A stretch of 64,000 nt of DNA from Prevotellaceae bacterium UBA6858. Its GTDB lineage: Bacteria > Bacteroidota > Bacteroidia > Bacteroidales > Bacteroidaceae. The DNA is taken from positions 11,513-75,512 of the forward strand of contig DKDC01000001.1 in assembly GCA_002451695.1 (NCBI GenBank), written 5' to 3'. The notes under the pieces were generated by a model. That model did not search any database. It was not told the DNA's origin and saw only the letters and a list, made by a program, of their open reading frames with translations. A program made the position numbers and the translations under genes. Below are positions 18,173 through 26,353 of the stretch, one piece after another (the first letter of the stretch is position 1; each line of letters begins with the position of its first letter).

Positions 18173-20521
18173 ATGAAGAATTTGATTTTAACCTCCTCTC
18201 TCGCCATTGCGGCTGCGGCAATTTTGCCCGCGAGCGCCGATGACTCAATACGCAGCGAGAAATTGCAGGAAGTGGTGGTGAAAAGTGTGCGCGCACAGAA
18301 AAACGCGCCGTTTGCGGTGGCAAACATCAAACAAGCCGAACTCCACAACTTTTCAAGGAGCGGCAAGGAACTTCCGTTCCTCTTCGCCAACACTCCGGGC
18401 ATCACGGCGTGGAGCGAAAACGGTGTGGGCACAGGCACAACCGCAATGAGAATACGCGGTGCGGCAGGAAGCCGCATCAACGTAACCCTCGATGGCGTGC
18501 CTCTCAACTCGCCCGAAGACCAAACCGTGTTCTGGGCAAACATGAACTCGTACGGCTCGCTCCTCAAATCGGTGCAGATACAGCGCGGAATAGGCACGAG
18601 CACAAACGGCGACGGCGCGTTCGGCGGAACAATATCCCTGCTCACAAATATGCCGAGCCGTGAGAAAATGCTTGAAGTGACAGGCTCATTCGGAAGCTAC
18701 AACACATACAATGCCGGCGCGAGCTTCTCTACCGGGTTGCTTTGGAACCACCTCATCTTTGACGGCGCGTACCACGAAACAGGCACAGACGGCTTCATAC
18801 ACGGCACTAACGGACGTTCCGGCTCATATTACGGCGGACTGACGTGGTTTGGCGACAAATTCACGCTGCGCTACAAGAACATTGGCAACTTCGAGAAAAC
18901 CGGTCAGGCATGGAGCGGCATCACTGCGGGAAACGACGACGCAAGCCTTATGTTTCAGGGAATACGCTCCTACAAGGATATGTACAAGCACGGCCTTGGC
19001 AGGTTCAACTCCCTGTACGAGGGTATGGTTTTCGATTCAGGCAACTGGACATTCCCGCAGGACGAAAAAGGGAACTTCCAAACCTACCGCTACAAGCTCG
19101 ACAACGGCAAATATTGGGACAGGACAACCGACAACTTCTATCAGAACCACAACATCCTCTCAGGCACGTGGATGCCAAACGAACACTGGAGCCATAACGC
19201 CGCACTCCACTACACCTACGGCTACGGTTATTACCTCGAGTTCCGTCCCCAGAACAAATTCAAGAAATTCGGACTTACGGCAACCGACGCGGAGGGCAAC
19301 TCCATCACGAGAGCCGACTTCGTGAGAAAGAAAGGACTTACGCAGAACAACTACGGCGCACTCTACAACGTGAACTTCAAGAACGACAAATGGGACGTTA
19401 TCGGCGGCATGAACATCACGCAGTTCCGCTGCAACCACTTCGGCAAGCTCAAATACGTTTCAAACGTGGGGCAGGTTGAGAACTTCACAGGCTACAAGTA
19501 TTACGACTCCGACGCACGCAAGGACGACTACTCCGCATTCGCAAAGGCTACATACCACGTGTCCGGCTTCCTCGACGTGTTCGGCGACCTGCAATACCGC
19601 CACGTGTTCTACAAGACAAGCGGCCTGAACGACAGATTCTACGAGAGCGACAACAGCAAGCAGTTCCTCGACATTCACAAAAAATATGATTTTTGGAATC
19701 CCAAGGCGGGAGTCAGCTTCCACCAAAGCGGACACAACGCATACTTCTCCGTGGCTTACGCAGGCCGCGAGCCGGAGCGCAACAACTTCACCGACAACGG
19801 CAGCTATCCCGCGCCCAAGGCGGAACACATGACCGACTATGAGCTGGGCTACAACTACGACGGCGGAAACTGGCACGCGGGAGTGAATTTCTATTATATG
19901 GACTACAAAGACCAGTTTGTGCAAACCGGCCAGCAGAGCGACATTGGCGAAAACCTCACGACAAACATAGACAAAAGCTACCGCCAAGGCGTTGAGATTT
20001 CGGCAGACTGGAGCCCGCTTTCATGGCTCACCGTTGCCGGCAACGCCGCACTCTCGCAAAACAAAATCAAGGACTTCACCGAGTATGTGGACAACTGGGA
20101 CGGCAACGCCGAGACAAAGCATTACGGCAAATCCACCCTCTCGTTCTCGCCGTCGGTCATCCTGAACGGCTTCCTCAACTTCCACTGCGCCGGCTTCGAC
20201 GCAACATGGCACACGAACTTTGTGGGACGGCAGTATCTTGACAACACCGAGAACAAAGACCGCTCGCTGCCCTGCTATTCCCAGACAAACGTGAACATGA
20301 ACTACACCCTCGACACCAAAAAGCTTTCGCTGGGCGTAAAGCAGGTTGTGTTCGGCCTCAGCCTCAACAACATTTTCAACCGCCGCTATGCAAGCAGCGG
20401 CTGGGTTTACAGCGCGGTGAGCAAAAGCAGCGGCTACGACCTCGACAACCGTTACTACCAGCTCGGCTTCATTCCCATGGCGGGCTTCACCGCAATGGGA
20501 AACATAACTTTGAGGTTCTGA
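18173..20521 (+). CDS. TonB-dependent receptor, predicted thiamine transporter
   Basis: 782 residues: signal peptide (to PASAD), a TonB-box/plug region (EKLQEVVVKSVRAQ, then GTTAMRIRGAAGSRINVTLDGVPLN and GAFGGTISLLTN, ~25-165) and a long beta-barrel rich in Tyr/Asn/Gly ending with aromatic Phe (MGNITLRF). It lacks the N-terminal carboxypeptidase-like domain of SusC proteins, so it is a small-molecule receptor. It lies directly downstream of a TPP riboswitch and one base upstream of pnuT, as in the Bacteroides outer-membrane thiamine receptor locus. It should import thiamine or its phosphates across the outer membrane using TonB energy. Substrate is inferred from context. Confidence 0.9.
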   Translation: MKNLILTSSLAIAAAAILPASADDSIRSEKLQEVVVKSVRAQKNAPFAVANIKQAELHNFSRSGKELPFLFANTPGITAWSENGVGTGTTAMRIRGAAGSRINVTLDGVPLNSPEDQTVFWANMNSYGSLLKSVQIQRGIGTSTNGDGAFGGTISLLTNMPSREKMLEVTGSFGSYNTYNAGASFSTGLLWNHLIFDGAYHETGTDGFIHGTNGRSGSYYGGLTWFGDKFTLRYKNIGNFEKTGQAWSGITAGNDDASLMFQGIRSYKDMYKHGLGRFNSLYEGMVFDSGNWTFPQDEKGNFQTYRYKLDNGKYWDRTTDNFYQNHNILSGTWMPNEHWSHNAALHYTYGYGYYLEFRPQNKFKKFGLTATDAEGNSITRADFVRKKGLTQNNYGALYNVNFKNDKWDVIGGMNITQFRCNHFGKLKYVSNVGQVENFTGYKYYDSDARKDDYSAFAKATYHVSGFLDVFGDLQYRHVFYKTSGLNDRFYESDNSKQFLDIHKKYDFWNPKAGVSFHQSGHNAYFSVAYAGREPERNNFTDNGSYPAPKAEHMTDYELGYNYDGGNWHAGVNFYYMDYKDQFVQTGQQSDIGENLTTNIDKSYRQGVEISADWSPLSWLTVAGNAALSQNKIKDFTEYVDNWDGNAETKHYGKSTLSFSPSVILNGFLNFHCAGFDATWHTNFVGRQYLDNTENKDRSLPCYSQTNVNMNYTLDTKKLSLGVKQVVFGLSLNNIFNRRYASSGWVYSAVSKSSGYDLDNRYYQLGFIPMAGFTAMGNITLRF

Positions 20522-20522
20522 C

Positions 20523-21110
20523 ATGGATTTTCTTGCCGCACACTGGCTTGACATACTCACAACAATCCTCGGGCTTGTTTACATCGCGCTCGAATACCGC
20601 GCAAGCATCGCGCTGTGGGTTGTGGGGATAATCATGCCCGCCCTCGACATTTACCTCTACTACAGCCACGGGCTTTACGGCGACGCCGGAATGGCGGTTT
20701 ACTACACCGTGGCTGCCGTTTACGGTTACGCTGCCTGGAAGTTCGGCAAGAAAGACGGCGGAAAAGGCGGGGAGATGCCCATAACGCACTTCCCCAAGAA
20801 ACTTGTCCTTCCGGCGTTCCTGTTCTTCGCCGCAGCCATGTGGGCGACCCACTACGTGCTGGCCAACTACACTAACTCCACCGTCCCGGTGCTTGACAGT
20901 TTCACCAATGCCCTTAGCTTTGTGGGGCTGTGGGCGTTGGCGCGCAAATACATCGAGCAGTGGTTCGTCTGGATTGCGGTTGACATCATCTCGTGCTACC
21001 TCTACATCGACAAGGGAATACCTTTCAAGGCCGGGCTTTACGGCCTGTATGTTGTGATAGCCGTCATGGGCTACATCAAATGGTGTAAAATGATGCTGGC
21101 AAGGCAATGA
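20523..21110 (+). CDS. pnuT: PnuT/PnuC-family thiamine transporter
   Basis: 195 residues with about seven hydrophobic helices and the PnuC-family features WVVGIIMPALDIYLYY, YYTVAAVYGYAAWKFG, NALSFVGLWALARKYIEQWFVWI and DIISCYLYIDKGI. PnuC relatives under TPP riboswitches carry thiamine and not nicotinamide riboside. The gene starts one base after the receptor stop codon and shares its riboswitch, so the pair moves thiamine through both membranes. In Bacteroides a thiamine pyrophosphokinase usually completes this operon; here a terminator follows directly. Confidence 0.93.
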   Translation: MDFLAAHWLDILTTILGLVYIALEYRASIALWVVGIIMPALDIYLYYSHGLYGDAGMAVYYTVAAVYGYAAWKFGKKDGGKGGEMPITHFPKKLVLPAFLFFAAAMWATHYVLANYTNSTVPVLDSFTNALSFVGLWALARKYIEQWFVWIAVDIISCYLYIDKGIPFKAGLYGLYVVIAVMGYIKWCKMMLARQ

Positions 21111-21111
21111 C

Positions 21112-21147
21112 AAAAAACTCCCCGGCGCAAATGCCGGGGAGTTTTTG
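21112..21147. terminator. Bidirectional terminator between pnuT and serB
   Basis: AAAAACTCCCCGGC and GCCGGGGAGTTTTT form a perfect 14-bp stem with a 6-base loop. Having A-run and T-run on both sides, it can stop the converging pnuT and serB transcripts. Confidence 0.9.
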
Positions 21148-21168
21148 TTTTATTGCGGAACTGTCCCT

Positions 21169-22413
21169 TCAGAGTTTGCCCAGTTCCCCGAGATAGCTGT
21201 CCTTGAAGCCGAGGAAATAAAGCACTCCGTCAAGCCCGATGTTGCTTATTGCCTGCCGGGCGTTGGCTATCACCTTCGGTTTGGCGTGGAAGGCAATTCC
21301 GAGGCCCGCCTCCGAAATCATCGGCAAATCGTTTGCCCCGTCGCCCACGGCTATTGTCTGCGCAAGATTTATTTTCTCAACCTGCGCAATGAGCCTGAGC
21401 AGCTCCGCCTTCCGTGTGCCGTCAACAATCTCGCCCACATACCGCCCCGTCAGCTTTCCGTCCTCACCAATTTCAAGTTCGTTGGCATAAACATAGTCTA
21501 TATTGTATTTGCGTTGCAGGTATTCGCCGAAATAGGTGAACCCGCCGCTGAGAATGGCGATTTTGTAGCCGCATTTTTTCAGCACCGACATTAGCCTGTC
21601 AGTTCCCTCTGTTATAGGCAGGTTTTCGGCAATGTCCCTCATCACTTCCACGTCAAGCCCTTTGAGCAATGCCACCCTCTGCATGAAGCTCTCCTTGAAG
21701 TCAATCTCCCCGCGCATGGCACGCGCCGTGATTTCCGCCACCTTGTCGCCCACTCCGTTGCGCTTCGCCAGCTCGTCAATGCACTCCGTCTGTATCAGCG
21801 TGCTGTCCATGTCGAAGCATATAAGCCTGCGCATACGCCGGTACATATCATCGGTCTGGAACGAGAAGTCTATTCCGAACTCGGATGAAAGTTCCATAAG
21901 CTCCTTCTGCATTTCGGGATAGTTTCTCGGCGTTCCGCGCAAGGAGAACTCTATGCACGCCCTGACGTTGCGCTTGGGGTGCACAATGCTCATGCGCCCG
22001 GTGAGGCGCAATATGGAGTCGATGTTCAGCCCCTGCGCCGCAATCACCTTTGCCGCCGCCGCAATCTGCCGCGCCGAAAGGCTGCGCCCAATAAGCGTGA
22101 GGATGTAGCGGTTCTTACCCTGCTGGTTCACCCAAGCCTCGTATTCCTCGTCGGTAACAGGGTCAAAGCCAATCTGCACATTGAGTTCCGAAGCCTTGAA
22201 CAGCAGTTCCTTCATCACCTGCCCCGCCGAAACGTCGTCTATCCTTATGAGTATTCCGAGCGACAGCGTGCTGTGTATGTCGGCCTGACCTATGTCGAGA
22301 ATGTTTGCGCCATAGCGCGCAAGAACCTCCATCGCCGATGCCGTGAGCCCCGGCCGGTCCTTGCCCGTAATCCTTATGAGGATTTGCTCCTCCTTTGTAG
22401 ATTTGTTCTGCAT
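21169..22413 (-). CDS. serB: Phosphoserine phosphatase with tandem ACT domains
   Basis: Last step of serine synthesis: phosphoserine to serine and phosphate. 414 residues from the ATG at 22413 (MQNKSTKEEQ); an upstream in-frame Met at 22560 lies in low-complexity non-homologous sequence and was not used. Two ACT-type regulatory domains (~10-90 and ~100-185; ITGKDRPGLTASAMEVLARYG) probably bind serine or another amino acid. The HAD phosphatase domain begins with the nucleophile motif FDMDSTLIQTE (Asp201, Asp203), and has LSGGFTYF and VGDGANDLPMI as motifs II and IV. It is convergent with the thiamine operon and monocistronic. Confidence 0.96.
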   Translation of the reverse strand: MQNKSTKEEQILIRITGKDRPGLTASAMEVLARYGANILDIGQADIHSTLSLGILIRIDDVSAGQVMKELLFKASELNVQIGFDPVTDEEYEAWVNQQGKNRYILTLIGRSLSARQIAAAAKVIAAQGLNIDSILRLTGRMSIVHPKRNVRACIEFSLRGTPRNYPEMQKELMELSSEFGIDFSFQTDDMYRRMRRLICFDMDSTLIQTECIDELAKRNGVGDKVAEITARAMRGEIDFKESFMQRVALLKGLDVEVMRDIAENLPITEGTDRLMSVLKKCGYKIAILSGGFTYFGEYLQRKYNIDYVYANELEIGEDGKLTGRYVGEIVDGTRKAELLRLIAQVEKINLAQTIAVGDGANDLPMISEAGLGIAFHAKPKVIANARQAISNIGLDGVLYFLGFKDSYLGELGKL

Positions 22414-22641
22414 GATATAATAATATATGCGCGAATTTAGTGTTTTATCACAACACAAACAAATAATGCCGCCCCGCCTGCCCGCCGAAAGCAGTCCGGC
22501 TTCGCGCCTTTGGCTGTGCTGCGCAAATTCTCCGAGTCCGTTTCCGCCACAGGCACGCAAAGCGTCCGATTTTCAAAACAGTTTGATTTTCAAAGCATTA
22601 ACCCAAAATTATTATCTTGTATATGTTATTGTAGTTCAACC

Positions 22642-22745
22642 ACTTGCAGCGGCGCAAAAAAGGTCTGATATAATTTTTCCTGCGTCTGATGTAGTTTTTT
22701 CCACATAGGACATAGTTTTTGCGGTGTCCTATGCAGTTTTTGCGG
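22642..22745 (+). repeat. Composite intergenic repeat, copy D (unit array only)
   Basis: The flank CTTGCAGCGGCGCAAAAAAGG leads into units starting TCTGATATAA, TCTGATGTAG, TAGGACATAG and TGTCCTATGC, each with T-rich ends. No GC hairpin follows. It lies in the divergent gap between serB and the coaX operon; the rest of 22414-22898 shows only the downstream promoter. Confidence 0.8.
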
Positions 22746-22865
22746 CACACACAGACGCGCCCTCTCTTGTAACGCCATTGGCATGGGAAACGCATTTATT
22801 ATATCGTTTGCGGGGCGTGTTACATCTTTTATATATTGTGCCACAAATGAAAAAGAAAAAAGTAG

Positions 22866-22873
22866 TACTTTTG
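22866..22873 (+). promoter_or_regulatory. Probable promoter of the coaX-lptC operon, -7 box
   Basis: TACTTTTG matches TAnnTTTG 25 bases before the ATG at 22899, giving a short leader. Confidence 0.5.
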
Positions 22874-22898
22874 CACATAATGCGTAATCCGACAGGTG

Positions 22899-23342
22899 AT
22901 GAAAGCAAGCGAGCAAACTCTGGAACAAATAAAAGGTGTCATATTGCAGGCAATCGGGGCATTCCCGCCCTCTGACGAAGCAATGCCCATAACCGACATC
23001 CTTATACAGGCCAACCCCGACACGGGGGAGATAACCGTAAGCGATGACGACAACAACGAGCTTGCCCGCACGGTGGCTGAGGATTTGGCGGAAAACGCGC
23101 AAGGCGGCTTTTACGAAGAGCTGCAGCCCGTGCTGCGCCGCTGCATAGCCTCACTGCACACGCAGTTGCTCAACGCGGGAATAATGAAGCCATACGACAT
23201 ACTGCTCGTGAACGAGGACGGCGAAACCGTGGCAAACCTATATTGCGTGGAGGCGGACACCGTGGTGCTTGACGAGGACATGATAAGGAAGATTGACGAG
23301 GATCTCGACAATTTCCTTGAAAAACTGATGAAGGAGTGGTAA
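22899..23342 (+). CDS. Conserved small acidic protein of unknown function
   Basis: 147 residues from the ATG at 22899 (a GTG one codon earlier is also possible). It is strongly acidic (SDDDNNELARTVAEDLAEN, ADTVVLDEDMIRKIDEDLDN), with no signal peptide or membrane helix, so it is cytoplasmic. The N-terminal half looks helical and the C-terminal half alternates short strands (YDILLVNEDGETVANLYCVE) and a final helix. I recognise no characterised family. It ends 37 bases before coaX and shares its promoter, which suggests a link to CoA supply or only housekeeping co-expression. Confidence 0.8.
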   Translation: MKASEQTLEQIKGVILQAIGAFPPSDEAMPITDILIQANPDTGEITVSDDDNNELARTVAEDLAENAQGGFYEELQPVLRRCIASLHTQLLNAGIMKPYDILLVNEDGETVANLYCVEADTVVLDEDMIRKIDEDLDNFLEKLMKEW

Positions 23343-23379
23343 GCCCGCCAGACAAAAGCATACAGGGACACAGAAAATC

Positions 23380-24111
23380 ATGGAGCTGATTATCGACATA
23401 GGGAACTCATCCGCCAAGATAGCCATTTTCGCAGACGGCGGAATAGTGTTTCAGGACTCATGCCGCAACGACTTTCTGCAGCCTCTCGACAGCATTCTCG
23501 GGAAATACCCCATAGACCGCAGCATTGTGTCAACCGTGGCGGGGCTTAAAGGCAAGGTGGGACCGCAACTGCGCCAGGCCGGGCTTCCCGACATACTGCT
23601 CAACGACGCAACCACCCCCGAATACAACAAACGCTACGGCCTGCCATCGACAATGGGCAGCGACCGCCTGGGGGCCATAGTGGCGGCAAAGACAAAGTTC
23701 CCCAACCGCAACATCCTTGTGGTGGACAACGGCAGTTGCATAACATACGAGTTCATATCGGCAAGCGGCAAATATCTCGGCGGAAACATATCCCCGGGCA
23801 TATATATGCGCCTTCAGGCAATGCACACGTGGACCTCGCTGCTGCCCCTCGTTGACACAGACGGACCTATACCCGAAATCGGCTACGACACCTACACGGC
23901 CATGCGCTCGGGAGCGGTGAACGGAGTGAACCACGAAGTGGAGGGGTACATAAGGCACACGCTCACAAAGCACCCCGACCTGATTACCATAGTTACCGGC
24001 GGGGCGGAGACATACCTGTCGGTGAAAGGGGCGGAGATAATTTTCGACAAGCACCTTGTGTTTGAAGGGCTGCGCGAAATACTGCTCAACGGAACTGCGG
24101 ACAAAATTTGA
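23380..24111 (+). CDS. coaX: Type III pantothenate kinase
   Basis: First step of coenzyme A synthesis: phosphorylates pantothenate. 243 residues, normal for CoaX. The ASKHA-fold motifs are present: IDIGNSSAKIAIF at the N-terminus (phosphate 1 loop), TMGSDRLGAIVAAK (the GxDR substrate motif), and VVDNGSCITYEFIS (phosphate 2). GGNISPGIYMRLQAM and IVTGGAETYL follow. Type III enzymes need a monovalent cation and are not feedback-inhibited by CoA (family knowledge). It is second in the operon and followed 28 bases later by an outer-membrane protein gene. Confidence 0.96.
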   Translation: MELIIDIGNSSAKIAIFADGGIVFQDSCRNDFLQPLDSILGKYPIDRSIVSTVAGLKGKVGPQLRQAGLPDILLNDATTPEYNKRYGLPSTMGSDRLGAIVAAKTKFPNRNILVVDNGSCITYEFISASGKYLGGNISPGIYMRLQAMHTWTSLLPLVDTDGPIPEIGYDTYTAMRSGAVNGVNHEVEGYIRHTLTKHPDLITIVTGGAETYLSVKGAEIIFDKHLVFEGLREILLNGTADKI

Positions 24112-24139
24112 AAAAACAGAGACTACACATTCGACAAAT

Positions 24140-25468
24140 ATGAACAACAGGACAAAAATACTATCTGGAATTGCGGTTGCCGCCGCAATGTCGCTTCTCC
24201 CCATGCAGGCAAACGCGCAAAACGGCACAAACTCGCCCTACTCACGGTATGGCTTCGGCACTATCAACGACCGCGCACAGGGTTTCAACAAGGGCATGGC
24301 AGGAGTTGCGCAGGGTTTCCGCGACGCCACGGCGGTGAATTTCCAGAACCCCGCGTCATACTCCGCAGTTGACTCGCTCACGCTGCTTTTCGACATAGGG
24401 GTGTCGCTGCAAAACGCAAACTTCAAGCAGGGAAGCCTGAAGAAAAACGCAAAGAACACCGCCGTTGACTACGTGAGCGCACAGTTCAGGGCGTGGCGCA
24501 ACGTCGGAATGTCGTTCGGGCTTCTGCCGCTCACCTCAATAGGCTACAGTTTCAAGAACAAGCAGACGCTTGCCGACATTGACGGAAGCGGCGAGAAAAC
24601 CGAAACCACCTCGTATTCGGGCGACGGCGGGCTGCGCGAAGTTTACCTCGGTGCGGGCTGGAACGTTTTCAAGGACTTTTCGATAGGCGCGAACGTGGGA
24701 TTTGTTTGGGGCGACTACAGCCACACCATACAAGCGGCGTTCAGCGACAACAACGTGAACCAGTTCCGCCGCGTGTATTCCGCCGACATTTCAACATACA
24801 AGATAGACTTCGGCGCACAATACAGCCGCCTCGTCTCAAAGAAAGACCTCGTAACCCTTGGAGCAAGCTACACTCTGGGGCATCAGATAAATTCCACCGC
24901 CATGTTCATGAACCAGATCGCCAACTATTCCGGCTCGGTTTCAACGGGCGACACGGTCAAGGTGAGGAACGCATTCGACATGCCCCACGCAATTGCCGCC
25001 GGAGTGGCGTGGAACCACAACAACAAGTGGAAGGTGGGGCTTGACTACTCCATAGAACTGTGGAAAAACGCCAAGTTCCCGCAACTCACCTCAAACAACG
25101 GCGAAAACAAATACGTCTCGTCAACAGGCGCGTTTGACAACCGCCAGCGCGTGTCGCTGGGCGGCGAATACATCCACAACAGCCTCGGAATAAAATACCG
25201 CGACCACATACGCTACCGCGCCGGAGTTTCATACGGCACGGCATACGCCAAAGCCAACGGGCAGGACGGCGCAAAAGACCTTTTGGTAACAGTGGGCGTG
25301 GGGCTTCCCATCGCAAACATCATCAACAACCGCTCCACCCTAAACCTTTCGGCGCAGTGGGAGAACATAAAGCCTAAAGGCCCTGGGGCGATAACCGAGA
25401 ACTACCTGCGCCTGTGCGTGGGCATCACCTTTAACGAGAAATGGTTCCAGAAGTGGAAGGCAGAATAA
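24140..25468 (+). CDS. Outer-membrane beta-barrel protein (FadL/OmpP1-like)
   Basis: 442 residues from the ATG at 24140 (MNNRTKILSG); an earlier in-frame Met inside coaX lacks a signal sequence. The signal peptide ends at AQANA. The mature N-terminus NSPYSRYGFGTINDRAQG is typical of Bacteroidota barrels described as putative outer membrane transport proteins. AGVAQGFRDATAVNFQNPAS recalls the FadL/OmpP1 hatch region. Long alternating amphipathic strands follow. The cargo is unknown. The 3' end overlaps the lptC start by 28 bases, so it is coupled to LPS-transport machinery. Confidence 0.82.
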   Translation: MNNRTKILSGIAVAAAMSLLPMQANAQNGTNSPYSRYGFGTINDRAQGFNKGMAGVAQGFRDATAVNFQNPASYSAVDSLTLLFDIGVSLQNANFKQGSLKKNAKNTAVDYVSAQFRAWRNVGMSFGLLPLTSIGYSFKNKQTLADIDGSGEKTETTSYSGDGGLREVYLGAGWNVFKDFSIGANVGFVWGDYSHTIQAAFSDNNVNQFRRVYSADISTYKIDFGAQYSRLVSKKDLVTLGASYTLGHQINSTAMFMNQIANYSGSVSTGDTVKVRNAFDMPHAIAAGVAWNHNNKWKVGLDYSIELWKNAKFPQLTSNNGENKYVSSTGAFDNRQRVSLGGEYIHNSLGIKYRDHIRYRAGVSYGTAYAKANGQDGAKDLLVTVGVGLPIANIINNRSTLNLSAQWENIKPKGPGAITENYLRLCVGITFNEKWFQKWKAE

Positions 25469-26169
25469 AAGCCGCGCTTTTCACCGTGGGTGCCGCAGTC
25501 CTCTCAATGGCGTGCAGCCACGACAAAAAGCCAACAGGTCCCGCCCTGCACAACAGGGACAAACTTCCAATCATGTCAACCACCGGGGTGTCGAAGCTCA
25601 TATCCGACTCCGGCGTCATAAGATACAAACTTATTGCCGAGGACTGGAAGGTTTACGACCGCACAAAACCGCAAAAGCAGACTTTCATAAACGGCATCTT
25701 CATGGAGAAGTTTGACGAGCGGTTCAAGGTGGCGATGTACCTAACCGCCGACACGGCATACTGGTACGACCAAAACCTGTGGGAGCTTCGCGGACGGGTT
25801 GAGATAAGAAAGGAAAACGGCACGGTGTTCAACACCAACGAACTTTTCTGGGACATGGGCAAACACATAGTCTATTCAAGCAAACACGTACATATAGTTA
25901 CGCCGCAACAGGAACTGCAAGGCGTGGGCTTCCGCTCGGACGAGGAACTGACGAACTACGAGATAACGAACTCCGCCGGCTCATTCCCGATGCCCGATGA
26001 CAAGAAGCAGGAAGACACCGTTAAGCGCGAGCCGGACATTTCCGAAAGCAAGACAATAATCACCGATGCGCCGAAAGACGCAGTGGAGGGAAACGGCGGA
26101 GACACCAAAAAGCGCGATTCCAAGACGGACAGCCACAAAAACAAGATTTTACCTCCAAAAATCAAGTAA
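25441..26169 (+). CDS. lptC: LPS export protein LptC (lipoprotein-like N-terminus)
   Basis: Part of the Lpt bridge that carries lipopolysaccharide across the periplasm. 242 residues. A hydrophobic N-terminus with Cys25 (AAVLSMACSHDKK) suggests a lipoprotein or a single anchor. The LptC/OstA beta-jellyroll covers ~40-180 with YKLIAEDWKVYDRT, FMEKFDERFKV, LTADTAYWYDQNLWELRGRVE and NTNELFWDMGKHIVYS. The C-terminal ~50 residues are charged and low-complexity (KKQEDTVKREPD to the end). The first ATG overlaps the upstream barrel gene by 28 bases; a slightly later start cannot be excluded. Operon position after an outer-membrane barrel fits. Confidence 0.88.
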   Translation: MVPEVEGRIKAALFTVGAAVLSMACSHDKKPTGPALHNRDKLPIMSTTGVSKLISDSGVIRYKLIAEDWKVYDRTKPQKQTFINGIFMEKFDERFKVAMYLTADTAYWYDQNLWELRGRVEIRKENGTVFNTNELFWDMGKHIVYSSKHVHIVTPQQELQGVGFRSDEELTNYEITNSAGSFPMPDDKKQEDTVKREPDISESKTIITDAPKDAVEGNGGDTKKRDSKTDSHKNKILPPKIK

Positions 26170-26238
26170 CCACAGGCAATGTATGGCATCACCCCGAATT
26201 TTTGCGGCGCAAAAAGCCCACAGTTTTACTGATTTTTA

Positions 26239-26246
26239 TATCTTTG
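26239..26246 (+). promoter_or_regulatory. Probable promoter of the PpiD-like gene, -7 box
   Basis: TATCTTTG matches TAnnTTTG in the 184-base gap after lptC, 108 bases before the start codon. Confidence 0.55.
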
Positions 26247-26353
26247 CACGTATTTAAGTAAAAATCACGCAGGTCTTGTTTGGGCAGACACAGAAGAAAC
26301 CCCGCCGGCAAGTTCCCGCAAACATTTACAACTGAAATAAAAAATATTACATA

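Noticed and set aside
22414..22560. N-terminal extension of serB from an upstream Met
   Set aside because: Adds ~49 low-complexity residues not expected in SerB; the ATG at 22413 starts directly before the ACT domain.
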